Positions 1 through 4,865 of a DNA stretch of 15,477 nt are shown piece by piece. This DNA comes from UBA12026 sp035291405 (GTDB taxonomy: Bacteria; Patescibacteriota; Microgenomatia; UBA8517). The stretch's first letter is position 1; every line of letters starts with the position of its first letter. The notes beneath the pieces were generated by a model. It made no database searches. It was not told the DNA's origin and was given only the letters and a program-made list of their open reading frames with translations. Made by a program: the position numbers and the translations under genes. The DNA is taken from NCBI GenBank assembly GCA_035291405.1, contig DATDSD010000004.1:1-15477 (forward strand), read 5' to 3'.

Positions 1-241
1 AAAAATAATTGATGCAGCACTTTCTTCAGGTGCAAAAATAATAGGTCCAATTCCACTTCCAACAGATAGATCTGTCATGGCTATTAAAGAATCGCCATTT
101 ACAGACAAAGATGCCCAAGAACATTATGAGGTTTTAACCCACAAAAGATTGGTTGATATTATTGACCCAACTCCAAAAACAGTTGATGCACTGGGAAATT
201 TGGATCTTCCTGCTGGAGTATCAATAGAAATAAAGATGTAA
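1..241 (+). CDS. rpsJ: 30S ribosomal protein S10, 3' part only
   Basis: C-terminal part (79 residues, reading from base 2) of S10, a small-subunit head protein that also serves as NusE in antitermination. The protein is normally about 102 residues, so roughly the first quarter lies before the window. The segments GPIPLPT, THKRLVDI and PTPKTVDAL are family signatures. It ends with TAA at 239-241. S10 normally leads directly into rplC, but here about 1.45 kb of other material intervenes. No hairpin with a T-tract follows the stop, so transcription may continue into the DUF5343 gene. Identification is secure; the start is not visible. Confidence 0.96.
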   Translation, partial: KIIDAALSSGAKIIGPIPLPTDRSVMAIKESPFTDKDAQEHYEVLTHKRLVDIIDPTPKTVDALGNLDLPAGVSIEIKM

Positions 242-297
242 ATCTTCACATAATTTGTCTTGGACATGTCACACTCATACAGTATTTAAGGCTAAAT

Positions 298-326
298 TTG
301 ACAAAATATGAACTTAGTGATAGTAT
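298..326 (+). promoter_or_regulatory. Sigma-70-type promoter, predicted leaderless start
   Basis: TTGACA at 298-303, a 17-nt spacer, then TAGTAT at 321-326 (4 of 6 to consensus). An overlapping TATGAT at 324-329 is an alternative -10. Transcription should begin about 7 nt after the -10, at or next to the A of the ATG at 333. The mRNA would then have essentially no 5' untranslated region, which agrees with the absence of any SD before that ATG. Confidence 0.7.
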
Positions 327-332
327 GATCTT

Positions 333-1088
333 ATGAATCAAATTCAACAGACATCTGATAAGAAAGTTGTACCACCATATTTAAGTGTGGCTAAACTTGA
401 AAAACTGTTTGACCTTCTTAGTACAAGGAGTCTTTCTCGAATAACTTCATCTGATCTTGTAGCTCGAGGTTTTTCAAAACAAGACTCGTTTTTAGCCATT
501 CAAACACTCAAATTTTTAGGCCTTTTATCATTAGATGGTAAGACAACGGAAAAGATGAGACTTTTTGCCATGAGAGGGTCAGAAAAGACAGAAAAACTTC
601 AAAATATACTTCGAGAATCGTACAAAAAAATATTTGAAACCGTTCCAAGCGCCGAAAAACTAACAAAAGATGAGTTATATGATGAACTTATGGCCAACTA
701 TGGAATAAGCCAACGATTGGCTAAACCAGCAGTATTAACTTTTCTTTGGTTGTGCTTAAAGTTTGGATTAGAAACTTCCGAAGGGATAGTATCAAGACCA
801 AGAAATAAGGCTGAGGGGGGATACGGTGAAAAGAAAAATCAGAAAAGTGATCCTGCTTTACAAAAATCAAACGAAACAATAAAAGATGATGTGATAGACA
901 ATAGTTATTTTAGTATGAATATCTCTACCACAGGGATAAGAATTTCGTTTCCAAAAGACGAGAGAGTTGAAGATGCTATTATTTCAGGTGATTTTTCTGA
1001 TGCTCGTTTGAAGATTATAGAGTTTGCCAAAAAGGTCGGTTTAATGTCAGAATCAAAAGATAGCGAAATTCAGAGTGAAAGTGTTTGA
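333..1088 (+). CDS. DUF5343-family protein of unknown function
   Basis: A 251-residue soluble protein with no signal peptide or membrane segment. Residues about 14-150 match the DUF5343 pattern as I recall it: PPYLS near the start, TLKFLGLLSLDGK around 58-70, then a helical stretch with LRESYKKIFETVP. The first 75 residues look like a winged-helix fold (helix, then SKQDSFLAIQTLKFLGLL followed by a short hairpin), so nucleic-acid binding is possible but unproven. A polar linker (about 155-190) leads to a C-terminal piece with an IRISFP strand. It starts at the ATG placed at the predicted transcription start, with no SD. It lies between rpsJ and rplC, where no gene is expected, and a tRNA begins 2 nt after its stop. 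Several Arg codons are CGA while most ribosomal genes here favour AGA, a weak hint of different origin. Function unknown. Confidence 0.8.
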   Translation: MNQIQQTSDKKVVPPYLSVAKLEKLFDLLSTRSLSRITSSDLVARGFSKQDSFLAIQTLKFLGLLSLDGKTTEKMRLFAMRGSEKTEKLQNILRESYKKIFETVPSAEKLTKDELYDELMANYGISQRLAKPAVLTFLWLCLKFGLETSEGIVSRPRNKAEGGYGEKKNQKSDPALQKSNETIKDDVIDNSYFSMNISTTGIRISFPKDERVEDAIISGDFSDARLKIIEFAKKVGLMSESKDSEIQSESV

Positions 1089-1090
1089 AT

Positions 1091-1179
1091 GGTGGGGTGG
1101 CAGAGTGAGGTTTATTGCTTCGGTCTCCAGAACCGATTTAGTTTTGCAACTAACACGAGTTCAAATCTCGTCCCCACCG
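1091..1179 (+). tRNA. Class II (Ser-like) tRNA with anticodon CCA
   Basis: A complete cloverleaf can be drawn. The acceptor stem is 1091-1097 with 1172-1178, seven Watson-Crick pairs, and G73 is at 1179. The D-stem is 1100-1102 with 1116-1118, and its loop holds A14, GG (1109-1110) and A21. The anticodon stem is 1120-1124 with 1132-1136, and its loop CTCCAGA (1125-1131) gives anticodon CCA at 1127-1129. The T-arm is 1155-1159 with 1167-1171, loop TTCAAAT. The variable region is 18 nt (1137-1154) with a 5-bp stem (TAGTT/AACTA) and loop TTGC, which makes it class II. CCA is not encoded (CAA follows G73). The long variable arm, D-arm pattern and G73 are serine-like, yet the anticodon reads UGG (Trp). 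No promoter of its own is evident, so it is probably processed from the DUF5343 transcript. The tRNA call is solid; the charged amino acid is uncertain. Confidence 0.88.
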
Positions 1180-1183
1180 CAAT

Positions 1184-1209
1184 AAAAAAAGAGCCTTTCG
1201 GCTCTTTTT
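1184..1209. terminator. Bidirectional intrinsic terminator
   Basis: GAGCC (1191-1195), loop TTTC, GGCTC (1200-1204), flanked by seven A (1184-1190) and five T (1205-1209), so the A and T runs extend the stem. It gives a T-tract on either strand. On + it ends the DUF5343-tRNA transcript; on - it would end the small RNA that starts near 1241. Confidence 0.85.
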
Positions 1210-1241
1210 CTTTGTTGGTAAACCAACTTAGTTTTGCAACT
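1184..1241 (-). ncRNA. Predicted ~58-nt antisense RNA to the tRNA
   Basis: The perfect-consensus - strand promoter at 1248-1276 would start transcription near 1241, and the terminator hairpin at 1191-1204 with its U-tract would stop it near 1184. The predicted RNA has a 5' hairpin (AGUU, loop GCAA, AACU), a second hairpin (GUUGG, loop UUUA, CCAAC), an A-rich linker and the terminator (GAGCC, loop GAAA, GGCUC). Its 5' 22 nt can pair without a break with tRNA positions 1130-1151, three of the pairs being G-U; starting one base earlier adds a pair at 1152. No ORF of useful size lies inside. The RNA itself is inferred from promoter and terminator only. The 5' dyad could instead be a DNA operator, or the stretch a decayed tRNA copy. 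Confidence 0.5.
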
Positions 1242-1242
1242 A
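1220..1242. repeat. Partial copy of the tRNA anticodon/variable arm
   Basis: Bases 1220-1242 match 1130-1152 inside the tRNA at 20 of 23 positions, including 15 identical bases (TTAGTTTTGCAACTA at 1228-1242 and 1138-1152). The three differences are transitions (tRNA G, G, T against copy A, A, C). Each leaves a G-U pair between the tRNA and an RNA made from the - strand of the copy. The identical core is an imperfect dyad, TAGTT-TTGC-AACTA. Confidence 0.85.
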
Positions 1243-1247
1243 TCTGA

Positions 1248-1276
1248 ATTATATGGATTTCTGCGGATTTTGTCAA
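1248..1276 (-). promoter_or_regulatory. Perfect-consensus sigma-70 promoter, - strand
   Basis: Read on the - strand: TTGACA (1276-1271), a spacer of exactly 17 nt (1270-1254), then TATAAT (1253-1248). Both hexamers match consensus at every position, the best promoter in the window. It points toward the tRNA terminator, and the expected start near 1241 falls on the dyad shared with the tRNA variable arm. Confidence 0.75.
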
Positions 1277-1370
1277 GGACTATGGGTTATAGTTATCAAT
1301 TTTTGATTGAATGTGGCTGTTTGATATATTTTATAGTTGGAGAATTTAGGCTGTAATTTTTGGCAATGGA
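1277..1370. other. Intergenic stretch, nothing recognised
   Basis: AT-rich sequence between the - strand promoter and the end of the small - strand ORF. It holds a weak hairpin (ATCAA, TTT, TTGAT) near 1300 and no convincing ORF, tRNA, repeat or promoter. With the neighbouring entries it is part of the roughly 450-nt gene-poor interval between the tRNA terminator and the rplC leader. Confidence 0.5.
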
Positions 1371-1535
1371 TCATCCAATAATGTTTTCCTGTTCTGTCTT
1401 TGCGGAGGCTTGTTTTAAATTTTTACTGGTTGCAGATCCTGATACAATCATAAATTCGCCATTTCTGTTGGGAACTAAAATATGAGTATCACTGAGCAGT
1501 ATGGTTTGAGTAATTCTTTCTACACCTATCGCCAT
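1371..1535 (-). CDS. Possible 54-residue hypothetical protein
   Basis: An uninterrupted - strand frame from ATG (1535-1533) to TGA (1373-1371). The predicted protein begins MAIGVERITQ and includes the segment LVPNRNGEFMIVSG, with a beta-rich look in the middle and a polar C-terminus. Third codon positions are mostly A or T, as in real genes here, and the frame has mixed, protein-like composition. There is no SD and no good promoter directly upstream. I recognise no family. It could be a small accessory gene, a remnant of a longer gene, or chance. Confidence 0.27.
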   Translation of the reverse strand: MAIGVERITQTILLSDTHILVPNRNGEFMIVSGSATSKNLKQASAKTEQENIIG

Positions 1536-1565
1536 CTTGTACTCAACTTAACATAAAGACTTATC

Positions 1566-1594
1566 TTGCGTAAATCCTCTTAAGTTGATATAAT
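1566..1594 (+). promoter_or_regulatory. Extended -10 promoter for the rplC operon
   Basis: TTGCGT at 1566-1571 (TTG conserved), a 17-nt spacer, then TATAAT at 1589-1594 preceded by TGA (1586-1588), which forms an extended -10. Transcription should start near 1601, giving a leader of about 95 nt before rplC. This restarts transcription after the tRNA terminator and is probably the main promoter of the downstream ribosomal cluster. Confidence 0.78.
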
Positions 1595-1609
1595 TCACAC
1601 TTAGAAATT

Positions 1610-1633
1610 ATGGAGGTGTTTTTAATCAAATAA
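1610..1633 (+). CDS. Possible 7-residue leader peptide
   Basis: ATG at 1610 followed by six codons and TAA at 1631-1633, encoding MEVFLIK. It begins about 9 nt after the predicted transcription start and spans the SD-like sequence and the 5' arm of its hairpin, so translating it would open that hairpin. No codon run suggests amino-acid-specific attenuation, and it may be chance. Confidence 0.2.
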   Translation: MEVFLIK

Positions 1634-1657
1634 CCTCGTTTTAGATTTGCGAAAGGC

Positions 1658-1682
1658 AAGAGGCGCTTTCGGCGCTTTTTTT
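1658..1682 (+). terminator. Terminator/attenuator hairpin before rplC
   Basis: GCGC (1663-1666), loop TTTCG, GCGC (1672-1675), extended by weaker G-U and A-U pairs down to 1658-1680, with a run of seven T at 1676-1682. The alternative pairing of CGAAAG (1650-1655) with CTTTCG (1666-1671) would break this stem. No promoter can fit between it and the rplC ATG at 1696, so it must be passed for rplC to be expressed. Confidence 0.6.
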
Positions 1683-1695
1683 GGTTTTAACGACT

Positions 1696-2436
1696 ATGAA
1701 TACATTATTTGGAACAAAAGGAAACATGACACAGACCTATGTAGAAGGTTTTAGGATTCCTGTTACTAAGGTTAATCTTGGTCCTTGTACTGTCATGCAA
1801 ATCAAAAATCAAGAAAAAGACGGATATTGGTCAGTTCAGTTAGGTCTAGGAGAAAAGAAACTCAAAAACACAACAAAACCACTTCAAGGACACTTCAAAA
1901 AAGGAAAAATAAACCCAAGATACATTAAAGAAGTAAGAGTTATAGATGAGCCAAAATTTCAGGTAGGAGATACAATTAAAGCTTCTGACATTTTTAATCC
2001 CGGTGATGTAATTTTTGCAACAGCAAATACCAAGGGTAAAGGTTTTGCCAGTGGAATACAAAAATATAACTTTAGAGGTGGACCAAAAACCCACGGTCAA
2101 AGTGATCGCCACAGAGCTCCAGGATCAATAGGACAAACAACAACTCCAGGTAGAGTCTACAAAGGTAAAAGAATGGCAGGCAGAATGGGAAATATTCAGG
2201 TTACAATTAAAAATCTTCATGTGGTTAGTGTAGATTCAGAAAAAGATGAAATTTTAATTTCAGGTGCTATTCCAGGTGGAATAGGATCATTCATGACAAT
2301 TAAAAAAGTTAAAGCTGGATCTTTGAAGGATTTGGAACATGAAGTTGTTGCCCAAGTTGTTGAAAGTGAAGAACCAGAGAAAGTAGAAACACCAGAAGGA
2401 GCTAAGGAGGAAGTAAAAAATGAAGGACAAAATTAA
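1696..2436 (+). CDS. rplC: 50S ribosomal protein L3
   Basis: L3 binds 23S rRNA near the peptidyl-transferase centre and nucleates early 50S assembly. I chose ATG 1696 because it gives MNTLFGTKGNMTQ, matching the family N-terminus (GKKIGMTQ); a TTG at 1681 lies in the terminator T-tract. Residues 132-147 (THG...HR...GSIGQ) and KGKRMAGRMGN at 156-166 are the conserved loop; the Gln at 147 is the residue methylated in E. coli. At 246 residues it is longer than the usual 205-210 because of an acidic, Lys-rich tail of about 30 residues. No SD precedes it, and its 3' end overlaps rplD by 17 nt. Confidence 0.95.
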   Translation: MNTLFGTKGNMTQTYVEGFRIPVTKVNLGPCTVMQIKNQEKDGYWSVQLGLGEKKLKNTTKPLQGHFKKGKINPRYIKEVRVIDEPKFQVGDTIKASDIFNPGDVIFATANTKGKGFASGIQKYNFRGGPKTHGQSDRHRAPGSIGQTTTPGRVYKGKRMAGRMGNIQVTIKNLHVVSVDSEKDEILISGAIPGGIGSFMTIKKVKAGSLKDLEHEVVAQVVESEEPEKVETPEGAKEEVKNEGQN

Positions 2437-3010
2437 TTTTTCATTACCAAAAGGATTTGATCTTAAAAAAGCTGAAAAATTATTAGTCCAAATAGTCAGG
2501 GTTTTTGAAGATAGAACTCACTTTGGTTTAAACAAAGTTAAAACAAGGTCAGAAGTTAATAGAACAAGGAAAAAACTGTATAAACAAAAAGGAACGGGTG
2601 GAGCAAGACATGGTGCCAGATCCGCCCCAATATTTGTTGGTGGAGGTAAAGCTCATGGGCCAAAAGGGGTTAAGCGTGAATTAAAAATGCCTTTAAAAAT
2701 GAAAAAGAAAGCGCTTTCTTTGGCTTTAGCAATCAAATTTGATAGAAAAGAAGCTAGTTTTATAGAAAATATTGAAAAAATCAAAAAGACAAAAGACGCA
2801 GTCAAAAAGATTGCAGAACTTAAATTAAAAGGTCAAACATTAGTGGTTCTTGCGGAAAAGAATCAGAACTTAGCAAGATTTTTCAAAAATATTAAAAATA
2901 CAAAAACTCTATCTTTTAATAATTTAAATGCATATGAAGTCATTAAGTTTAAAAATATTTTAGTAGATAGCTTAGTATCTAAAGATAGAAAAGAAAGTAA
3001 TAAAAAATGA
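2420..3010 (+). CDS. rplD: 50S ribosomal protein L4
   Basis: L4 (196 residues, normal length) binds 23S rRNA domain I and lines the exit tunnel with an extended loop. In many bacteria it also represses its own operon. The tunnel-loop motifs are present at residues 55-80: KQKGTGGARHG and GGGKAHGP. A strong SD, TAAGGAGG (2403-2410), lies inside the rplC tail 9 nt before the ATG, so the rplC extension also carries the rplD ribosome-binding site. The C-terminal half is very rich in Lys and Asn, typical of this genome. Its stop overlaps the rplW start as ATGA. Confidence 0.95.
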   Translation: MKDKINFSLPKGFDLKKAEKLLVQIVRVFEDRTHFGLNKVKTRSEVNRTRKKLYKQKGTGGARHGARSAPIFVGGGKAHGPKGVKRELKMPLKMKKKALSLALAIKFDRKEASFIENIEKIKKTKDAVKKIAELKLKGQTLVVLAEKNQNLARFFKNIKNTKTLSFNNLNAYEVIKFKNILVDSLVSKDRKESNKK

Positions 3011-3306
3011 AAATAAAACCTATTTTTACAGAAAAGAGTATGAACCAAGCAAAACTTGGAAAGTATTCTTTTTGGGTTTTACCCACTTTAACCAAAAATC
3101 AAATTAAAAATTTATTTGAGATAGCTTACGATGTTAAAGCAAAACTTGTAAAAACCATAAATTACAAAAGACTAACAACAAAAAATTTAAGAGGGAGAAT
3201 AGTAAATAAACCTGCCATGAAAAAAGCAATAATTTCACTTAAATCAGGAAAAATTGATATTTTTGAAAGTGAAGCATCTGGAAGTAAATCAAAGAAAAAT
3301 AAATAA
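3007..3306 (+). CDS. rplW: 50S ribosomal protein L23
   Basis: L23 (99 residues) sits at the tunnel exit and docks trigger factor and the signal recognition particle. The N-terminus KPIFTEKSM and the FEIAYDVKAKLVKTINYK strand are family features. The C-terminal GRIVNKPAMKKAIISLKSG is the usual rRNA-binding end. It overlaps rplD by 4 nt (ATGA), indicating coupled translation, and has no SD of its own. A 29-nt AT-rich gap follows before rplB. Confidence 0.93.
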   Translation: MKIKPIFTEKSMNQAKLGKYSFWVLPTLTKNQIKNLFEIAYDVKAKLVKTINYKRLTTKNLRGRIVNKPAMKKAIISLKSGKIDIFESEASGSKSKKNK

Positions 3307-3335
3307 AATTATTAATAAAGCTTGAAATTAAAATT

Positions 3336-4079
3336 ATGAAACTAAAAACATTACTTAAAAAACACTCGGGTAGAAGCGGTGGAAAATTAACCGTAAGACA
3401 TCAAGGAGGAAGAAGCAAAAGATTTTTAAGAACAATTGACACAAAAAGAAATCTTAAGGATGTATGGGCTGTTGTTGAAGCATTAGAATATGATCCAAAT
3501 AGAAATGCTAGAATTGCTAGATTGGTTTATGAAAACGGTACAAGATCCTATATAATAGCTCCTAACAATTTAAAGGAAGGAGCTAAAGTAGTTGCCTCAT
3601 CTGAAGCACCTCTTGAGGCAGGTAATTTTTTACCACTTTCAAAAATTCCTGTTGGTTTTGAGGTAAGCAGTATTGAAATAAAGCCGGGATTTGGAGGGCA
3701 AATTGCAAGAGGCGCCGGTATAGTTGCTTTTGTTTTTGGTAAGGACGATAAAAATGTTTTAATAAAAATGCCTTCTGGTGAGATAAGAAAGTTTGACCCA
3801 AATTGTTGGGCAATGATAGGTCAAATTGGTAATATTGATGATAAAAACAAAAAACATACAAAAGCGGGTGCATCAAGGTGGAGAGGTATTAGACCAACAG
3901 TAAGAGGAGTAGCAATGCATCCTCATGCTCATCCACACGGTGGAGGAGAAGGTAGAAGTAGAGTAGGTCTAAAATATCCAAAGACACCTTGGGGTAAAAA
4001 AGCAGTTGGAAAAACTAGGTTTAAGAAAAGATATTCAAATAGTTTGATAATTGAGGGAAGACCAAGAGGCAAGAAATAA
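3336..4079 (+). CDS. rplB: 50S ribosomal protein L2, N-terminally short
   Basis: L2 is needed for subunit joining and peptidyl-transferase assembly. Landmarks are ALEYDPNRNARIA (49-61), RWRGIRPTVRGVAM (181-194) and HPHGGGEG (199-206), whose first His corresponds to E. coli His229. At 247 residues against about 273-276, roughly 28 N-terminal residues are missing: the protein begins at the family segment leading into SGGRN-like SGRSGGK. No ATG lies upstream in frame before the preceding stop, so the short form is real and not a miscalled start. No SD; the start is preceded by AAAATT. rpsS follows after 2 nt. Confidence 0.95.
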   Translation: MKLKTLLKKHSGRSGGKLTVRHQGGRSKRFLRTIDTKRNLKDVWAVVEALEYDPNRNARIARLVYENGTRSYIIAPNNLKEGAKVVASSEAPLEAGNFLPLSKIPVGFEVSSIEIKPGFGGQIARGAGIVAFVFGKDDKNVLIKMPSGEIRKFDPNCWAMIGQIGNIDDKNKKHTKAGASRWRGIRPTVRGVAMHPHAHPHGGGEGRSRVGLKYPKTPWGKKAVGKTRFKKRYSNSLIIEGRPRGKK

Positions 4080-4081
4080 AT

Positions 4082-4363
4082 ATGAGCAGAAGCAGTAAAA
4101 AAGGACCATATGTAGATGAAAGGCTTATTAAAAAGCTTGAATCTGGTATGGGAATAAAGGAAAAACCTATTAAGACTTGGTCAAGAAATTGTAAAATTTC
4201 GCCCGAATTTGTTAATAAATATTTTCAAGTTCATAACGGTAGGGTTTTTATTGATGTTTTTGTTACAGAAGATATGGTTGGACACACCCTGGGAGAATTT
4301 TCTCCAACTAGAACATTTAAGGGACATGGAGAAGTTGTCAAGAGAACAATGGATAAGACCTAA
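4082..4363 (+). CDS. rpsS: 30S ribosomal protein S19
   Basis: S19 (93 residues, normal length) lies in the 30S head with S13 near the A site. MSRSSKKGPYVDERL at the start and HTLGEFSPTRTFKGHG near the end are diagnostic. It begins 2 nt after rplB with no SD. After the stop comes a 55-nt spacer with a 9-bp hairpin, unusual in this packed operon. A shorter frame (4209-4403) overlapping its end is an out-of-frame shadow. Confidence 0.95.
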   Translation: MSRSSKKGPYVDERLIKKLESGMGIKEKPIKTWSRNCKISPEFVNKYFQVHNGRVFIDVFVTEDMVGHTLGEFSPTRTFKGHGEVVKRTMDKT

Positions 4364-4372
4364 AGGCCTTGG

Positions 4373-4393
4373 CCAATTTTTAGAAAAAATTGG
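4373..4393 (+). repeat. Inverted repeat between rpsS and rplV
   Basis: CCAATTTTT (4373-4381), loop AGA, AAAAATTGG (4385-4393): nine perfect pairs. A short GGCCTTGGCC palindrome lies just before. No T-tract follows, so it is not an intrinsic terminator; mRNA processing, protection or pausing are possibilities. Confidence 0.6.
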
Positions 4394-4418
4394 TAAGACG
4401 TAACAATAAATAAAAAAT

Positions 4419-4865
4419 ATGGAAATAAAATCAGAACAAAAATATTTAATTATTAGCCCAAGGAAAATTAGGCCGGTAGTCGATGTTATTAGAAAATTAA
4501 GTGTTCAGAAAGCAATGGATTCTTTACCTTTTATTAAAAAAAGAGGTTCAGACCTTCTTTTAAAAGTTATAAAGTCGGCCGTTGCAAATGCCACTCAAAA
4601 AGGAGTAAGTATAACAGATTTGAAGTTCAAGGAAATTCAAATTGGTGAAGGACCAAGACTTAAAAGGGGTCAGCCGGTATCTCGCGGAAGATGGCACCCT
4701 ATCAAAAAAAGAATGAGTCATATCAAAGTAATCTTAGAAACTGTTAAAAAGGAACAAATAGAAGAGAAGAAAAAGTTAAAAGTAGAAGAAAAAAAAGAAG
4801 TAATTAAAGAAGCTAAATCAATAAAAGTAGTTAAGAAAGGAGCAAAAGATGGGACAAAAAGTTAA
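4419..4865 (+). CDS. rplV: 50S ribosomal protein L22
   Basis: L22 contacts all 23S rRNA domains and forms the tunnel constriction with L4. The core matches the family: ISPRKIRPVVDVIR near residue 12, VANATQKG, and the beta-hairpin region ending RGRWHPIKKRMSHIKVIL. At 148 residues it exceeds the usual 110-115 by a Lys/Glu-rich tail from about residue 112, which looks like a flexible coil. The 3' end of that tail encodes the rpsC SD, and the genes overlap by 17 nt. No SD of its own; AAAAAAT precedes the ATG. Confidence 0.95.
   Translation: MEIKSEQKYLIISPRKIRPVVDVIRKLSVQKAMDSLPFIKKRGSDLLLKVIKSAVANATQKGVSITDLKFKEIQIGEGPRLKRGQPVSRGRWHPIKKRMSHIKVILETVKKEQIEEKKKLKVEEKKEVIKEAKSIKVVKKGAKDGTKS

Larger units (their letters stand above)
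1601..1695 (+). promoter_or_regulatory. rplC 5' leader with attenuator-like architecture
   Basis: The predicted untranslated leader contains, in order: an SD-like GGAGGTG (1612-1618) with no start codon at a usable distance; ACCTC (1633-1637), which pairs with GAGGT (1613-1617) and would hide that SD; and a segment CGAAAGGC (1650-1657), which can pair with the 5' half of the following terminator. The last element is a GC hairpin with a T-tract ending 13 nt before the rplC ATG. The layout suggests control of read-through into the ribosomal genes, perhaps by a ribosomal protein or by ribosome occupancy. The structures are visible; the regulation is inference. Confidence 0.5.

Noticed and set aside
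1091..1179. Reading the tRNA as an 8/4 or 9/3 allo-tRNA or tRNA-Sec
   Set aside because: The acceptor and T stems are a normal 7 and 5 pairs; base 8 does not extend the acceptor stem, and the anticodon is not TCA.
1681..1695. TTG at 1681 as the rplC start
   Set aside because: It lies in the T-tract of the leader hairpin, and the ATG at 1696 gives the family N-terminus.
1846..2112. - strand frames opposite the ribosomal genes (this one and several others, such as 7058-7462, 10405-10719, 14725-15060)
   Set aside because: All lie opposite well-conserved genes; their products have Phe/Leu/Ser-rich antisense composition and no recognisable domains.
4209..4403. 64-codon + strand frame over the rpsS end
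   Set aside because: Out of frame inside a certain S19 gene, low-complexity hydrophobic product with no family resemblance.
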